Positions 12,819 through 14,584 of a DNA stretch of 14,584 nucleotides are shown here, in pieces; within the stretch, counting starts at the first letter, position 1, and the number at the start of each line of letters is the position of its first letter. A program made the position numbers and the translations under genes. The stretch comes from Deltaproteobacteria bacterium (lineage in GTDB: Bacteria; UBA10199; JACPAL01; JACOUP01), in NCBI GenBank assembly GCA_030649435.1, contig JAUSKE010000031.1, forward strand, positions 1-14,584. The letters run 5' to 3'. The notes under the pieces are model-generated. The model was not told where the DNA came from. It saw nothing but the letters and a program-made list of their open reading frames with translations, and searched no databases.

Positions 12819-13361
12819 GTGAATGGGTATCAGGATGACGATGGCTGTCCAGATACTGGTCGAGCGGTAACATTTACGGAGAATGAACTTGTCAGTCAGA
12901 GGATCTTCTTTGACTTTAACAGGGCAAGTCTCAAGCCAACGTCAGAAGAGGCCTTGCAAGAGGTAGCTCAGGCGATGATTGAACGTACCGAGATTCAAAA
13001 GTTCGAAATTCGCGGTCACACCGATAATGTTGGAACTTCAGCGATCAACAAGATGCTTTCCTTGAAGCGTGCCAATGTGGTGAGAGACTTCTTGTTCGAT
13101 GAAGGGGTCGACAAGGGGCGATTGATCACCAAGGGATTTGGATCAACGCGGCCGATTGTTTCAAACAAAACTGAGGGTGGGCGTGCCAAGAACCGACGTG
13201 TTGAGTTCTTCATTATCAAGGATGGTAAAGCGGTGGGTCCTGGTCAGTTAGAGGAGGAGGAAAAAGTTGAATCTAAGCCCTCAGTCGGTACTCCTCCACC
13301 AGCCTCCGAAACGGCTCCCCAGGAAGAAACTCAAGAGGAGCCAGATCTACTGGTAAGGTAG
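12819..13361 (+). CDS. OmpA C-terminal (peptidoglycan-binding) domain, distal part of the interrupted gene
   Basis: As a free ORF this is 180 residues. It begins within an acidic TSP3-like segment (YQDDDGCPD) and carries the OmpA/MotB fold that binds peptidoglycan: RIFFDFNRASLKPTSEEAL (about 26-44), IRGHTDNVG with its binding Asp, LSLKRANVV with its binding Arg, GFGSTRP, and GRAKNRRVEF. The domain is complete to about residue 134; the remaining tail is Glu/Pro-rich and overlaps the opposing Mrr-like gene by 89 bp. ATG 12819 has GGAG about 8 nt upstream, so internal initiation is possible, but there is no signal peptide. The same frame is open upstream to the second TAG (12674), and the upstream codons complete the calcium-type DRDHDGISD repeat, so it belongs to the barrel gene. 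The terminal stop is TAG. Confidence 0.82.
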   Translation: MNGYQDDDGCPDTGRAVTFTENELVSQRIFFDFNRASLKPTSEEALQEVAQAMIERTEIQKFEIRGHTDNVGTSAINKMLSLKRANVVRDFLFDEGVDKGRLITKGFGSTRPIVSNKTEGGRAKNRRVEFFIIKDGKAVGPGQLEEEEKVESKPSVGTPPPASETAPQEETQEEPDLLVR

Positions 13362-13761
13362 CCTCCAGGTCGATTTTTCCTGTCGTGATCAAAATTCCCT
13401 TTGAAGCCCTCTCCTGTGACACCAAGTTTGAGAATTCAAGAATTTCTGACATTTGAATTTTCTGTTCAGGCTCCCGAAAGAGACAATGGATGATGAAGAG
13501 CCCTCCGGTGAGTGGTGTCTTGTTCGTGGCATAGATGTCGATCGCCTGGTCGGAGGGCCTGATAATCTCACCCGGTTCCAGTTTAATCGCTTCTACCAGC
13601 TGGAGGCATAATTTTTCGAACTGGTGTTGTGTCCAGGTTGGGTGAATCACCCTTCCTTGGGGATCGGTTTTTTTCTTTCGCGCGGCTTGTGTGGCTATCA
13701 GAAGAATAAGCAGGATGCCAATTCCGAAGGAGATCAGAATAATAAGAAAGAAGGCTTCCAT
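13273..13761 (-). CDS. Membrane-anchored Mrr-like (restriction endonuclease-fold) protein, probably inactive
   Basis: The 162-residue protein starts with one membrane span (LIILISFGIGILLILLIAT, about 6-24) followed by a basic stop-transfer stretch RKKK. Residues 43-160 resemble the Mrr-type PD-(D/E)XK domain: FEKLCLQLVEAI helix, SDQAIDIYA with D75 in the catalytic Asp position, GLFIIHCLF where the usual Q-x-K stands, then SNLVSQERASKGILITTGKI and a final PLEFLPGEPFRRLVEEY helix. The catalytic lysine site reads H92-C-L94, so DNA cleavage is doubtful. The family assignment is by pattern only. The start at 13761 has no clear ribosome site and lies 19 nt after the TIGR04552-like gene, suggesting an operon. 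Its C-terminal 89 bp overlap the OmpA tail. Confidence 0.65.
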   Translation of the reverse strand: MEAFFLIILISFGIGILLILLIATQAARKKKTDPQGRVIHPTWTQHQFEKLCLQLVEAIKLEPGEIIRPSDQAIDIYATNKTPLTGGLFIIHCLFREPEQKIQMSEILEFSNLVSQERASKGILITTGKIDLEATLPVDLAPLEFLPGEPFRRLVEEYRLRA

Positions 13762-13780
13762 CGTTTTAGAGAGAAATGCT

Positions 13781-14584
13781 TTATCGAGTCAGTCGACGAA
13801 GGACGCCGCCTTTTTGACGGCCCTTGTAGGTCTCGTGGCTATTTGGGCCACTGCTATTATTCCGTTCCGTCTCTTCATCCACAATTTGGAATTCCACTAG
13901 GGCGTAAACAATGTGCCCCAAGGCATCCGAGAAGGGACCGGTCGTCGTCGAGAGAAATCGGTCGAGACGGATCGGAACATCAACAACGAATTTGATCACC
14001 TGATAGGTTTTTCCGGAATATTCTTTTTCTTCCTGGGTATGTGGCAGGAGAGAGGCGAGCGTGTCGGCCCATTTGTTCAGTTTTCGCTCGGTCATCAGCG
14101 ATAAATATTCGGATCGTTTAAGGAGGGGGCGAAGGTTGAACAGGTTATTCACCGAGGCTTGAGGGATGAGATAGTTGAAGGGCAGAATTTCCTCGAAGAG
14201 ATGAATGAGGAGTGTGATGATATCTTCCCGGGTTCGAGTGACCAAGCGGTATCGAACGCGATCATTGATCTGTGCCGCAATGGTCTCTTTTTTAGAGAGC
14301 AGTTTGGTGATCAGACTTTCTTTTGATTTTCGTCCCCCCTCATATTTTAAAAGAGGGGTTCCTTTCATAAGCATTCGCGAAAAGGCCCTCTCAACCTTGT
14401 CTTCCACCAGACCGTAGACGTCTCTTAAACTGATCGGGCAGTTGTAAAGAAGTTCGCGCCCATCAATATGGTTGATGATGTTCATGGTTTTCAGGAGGAC
14501 GCAGGCTTTCTTAGACATGGGGTCTTCGGGATTGGAGGCGAGGAGAAAGAGTGATAAAAACTTTTTCGGTTCAGCGATCTCTTT
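13781..14584 (-). CDS. TIGR04552-like protein, 5' end beyond the window
   Basis: The frame is open to the window edge: codons before the ATG at 14518 read KEIAEPKKFLSLFLLASNPE, which continues the family-like sequence, so the true start lies outside and at least 268 codons are present. By recall it resembles the TIGR04552/TIGR04562 proteins of myxobacteria: ACVLLKTMNIINHIDGRELLY, CPISLRDVYGLVEDKV, ESLITKLLSKKETIAAQI and DRVRYRLVTRTREDIITLL. The D-R-x-R-x-R-L-V segment followed by an alternating helix resembles the core strand of RelA/SpoT-type nucleotidyltransferases, which I note as a guess. No signal peptide or span is seen in the visible part. The last 35 or so residues are polar and Asn/Ser/Gly-rich. 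It is the upstream gene of a minus-strand pair with the Mrr-like protein. Function unknown. Confidence 0.65.
   Translation of the reverse strand, partial: KEIAEPKKFLSLFLLASNPEDPMSKKACVLLKTMNIINHIDGRELLYNCPISLRDVYGLVEDKVERAFSRMLMKGTPLLKYEGGRKSKESLITKLLSKKETIAAQINDRVRYRLVTRTREDIITLLIHLFEEILPFNYLIPQASVNNLFNLRPLLKRSEYLSLMTERKLNKWADTLASLLPHTQEEKEYSGKTYQVIKFVVDVPIRLDRFLSTTTGPFSDALGHIVYALVEFQIVDEETERNNSSGPNSHETYKGRQKGGVLRRLTR

Larger units (their letters stand above)
11631..13361 (+). pseudogene. Barrel-TSP3-OmpA protein gene interrupted by two amber codons
   Basis: Read as one unit, the frame encodes signal peptide, beta-barrel (about 23-320), two cysteine repeats (323-373), a thrombospondin type-3-like acidic segment (EEQDRDHDGISDYRDQC then DDDGCPD) and an OmpA C-terminal domain. 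This is a standard order for outer-membrane porin-like OmpA proteins. The part after the stops lacks a signal peptide and would be cytoplasmic if made alone, so the two halves make sense only together. Explanations are recent nonsense mutation, sequence or assembly error, or amber readthrough. Everything outside the two codons looks intact, which argues against old decay. Recoding of TAG across the genome is unlikely because TAG also ends the DUF420 gene at a sensible place. Confidence 0.6.

Noticed and set aside
12369..12873. Two minus-strand open frames opposite the amber-interrupted region
   Set aside because: They lie opposite the repeat region, where the plus strand clearly encodes repeated cysteine units and a TSP3-like segment; the minus frames are His/Pro/Arg-rich or hydrophobic by chance.
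1..14584. tRNA, rRNA, CRISPR array, insertion sequence, prophage or toxin-antitoxin genes
   Set aside because: I looked for cloverleaf arms, regularly spaced repeats, transposase motifs, terminal inverted repeats and typical short toxin pairs, and found none.

Overview
The window is a gene-dense bacterial chromosome segment of moderate GC content. It has no rRNA, tRNA, CRISPR array, IS element or phage gene that I can see. The gene content suggests a Gram-negative, aerobically respiring bacterium of the 'deltaproteobacterial' grade (Myxococcota, Desulfobacterota, UBA10199-type lineages). The clues are a heme O synthase/DUF420 pair, an outer-membrane barrel with an OmpA domain, a presqualene-diphosphate synthase (HpnD), a pseudo-receiver/HAD fusion and a protein resembling the myxobacterial TIGR04552 family. 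The lineage is inferred from family recall, not shown by the sequence.

Layout. Positions 1-1315 (+) hold heme O synthase (ctaB) and a DUF420 membrane protein, probably the tail of a cytochrome oxidase assembly operon. Positions 1295-2446 (-) are a TetA-type MFS exporter. Positions 2470-4794 (+) encode an unrecognised 774-residue protein that appears to join a P-loop ATPase-like domain to a CheR-like methyltransferase fold. Positions 4853-7153 (+) form a tight three-gene operon: pseudo-receiver/HAD-IB fusion, small lipoprotein, HpnD. Positions 7115-8110 (-) encode a second squalene/phytoene-synthase-fold enzyme of the VSRSF/DTxxD type. Positions 8146-9961 (+) carry a PduO-type cobalamin adenosyltransferase, a hairpin, a 21-codon leader ORF whose stop overlaps the greA start, greA, and a beta-PGM-like HAD phosphatase. 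Positions 9936-11376 (-) carry a CDP-alcohol phosphatidyltransferase followed by a DUF1802 protein. Positions 11467-13361 (+) carry a 55-residue single-span membrane protein coupled to an outer-membrane beta-barrel/OmpA protein. The OmpA reading frame is interrupted by two amber codons three codons apart. Positions 13273-14584 (-) carry a TIGR04552-like protein that runs off the window edge and a membrane-anchored Mrr-like protein that has lost the catalytic lysine.

How the parts relate. The two prenyl-synthase genes point to squalene and probably hopanoid or sterol-type lipid synthesis. The heme O and DUF420 genes point to terminal oxidase maturation. The CDP-alcohol transferase and the barrel/OmpA protein serve the envelope. 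Genes are packed tightly: all four convergent pairs overlap at their 3' ends (21, 39, 26 and 89 bp), and several same-strand neighbours use stop/start overlaps (ATGA, TGATG, GTGA, TTGA). There is no gene-free stretch over 300 bases. The least ordinary items are the doubly amber-interrupted OmpA gene, the ATPase-methyltransferase fusion and the greA leader arrangement.
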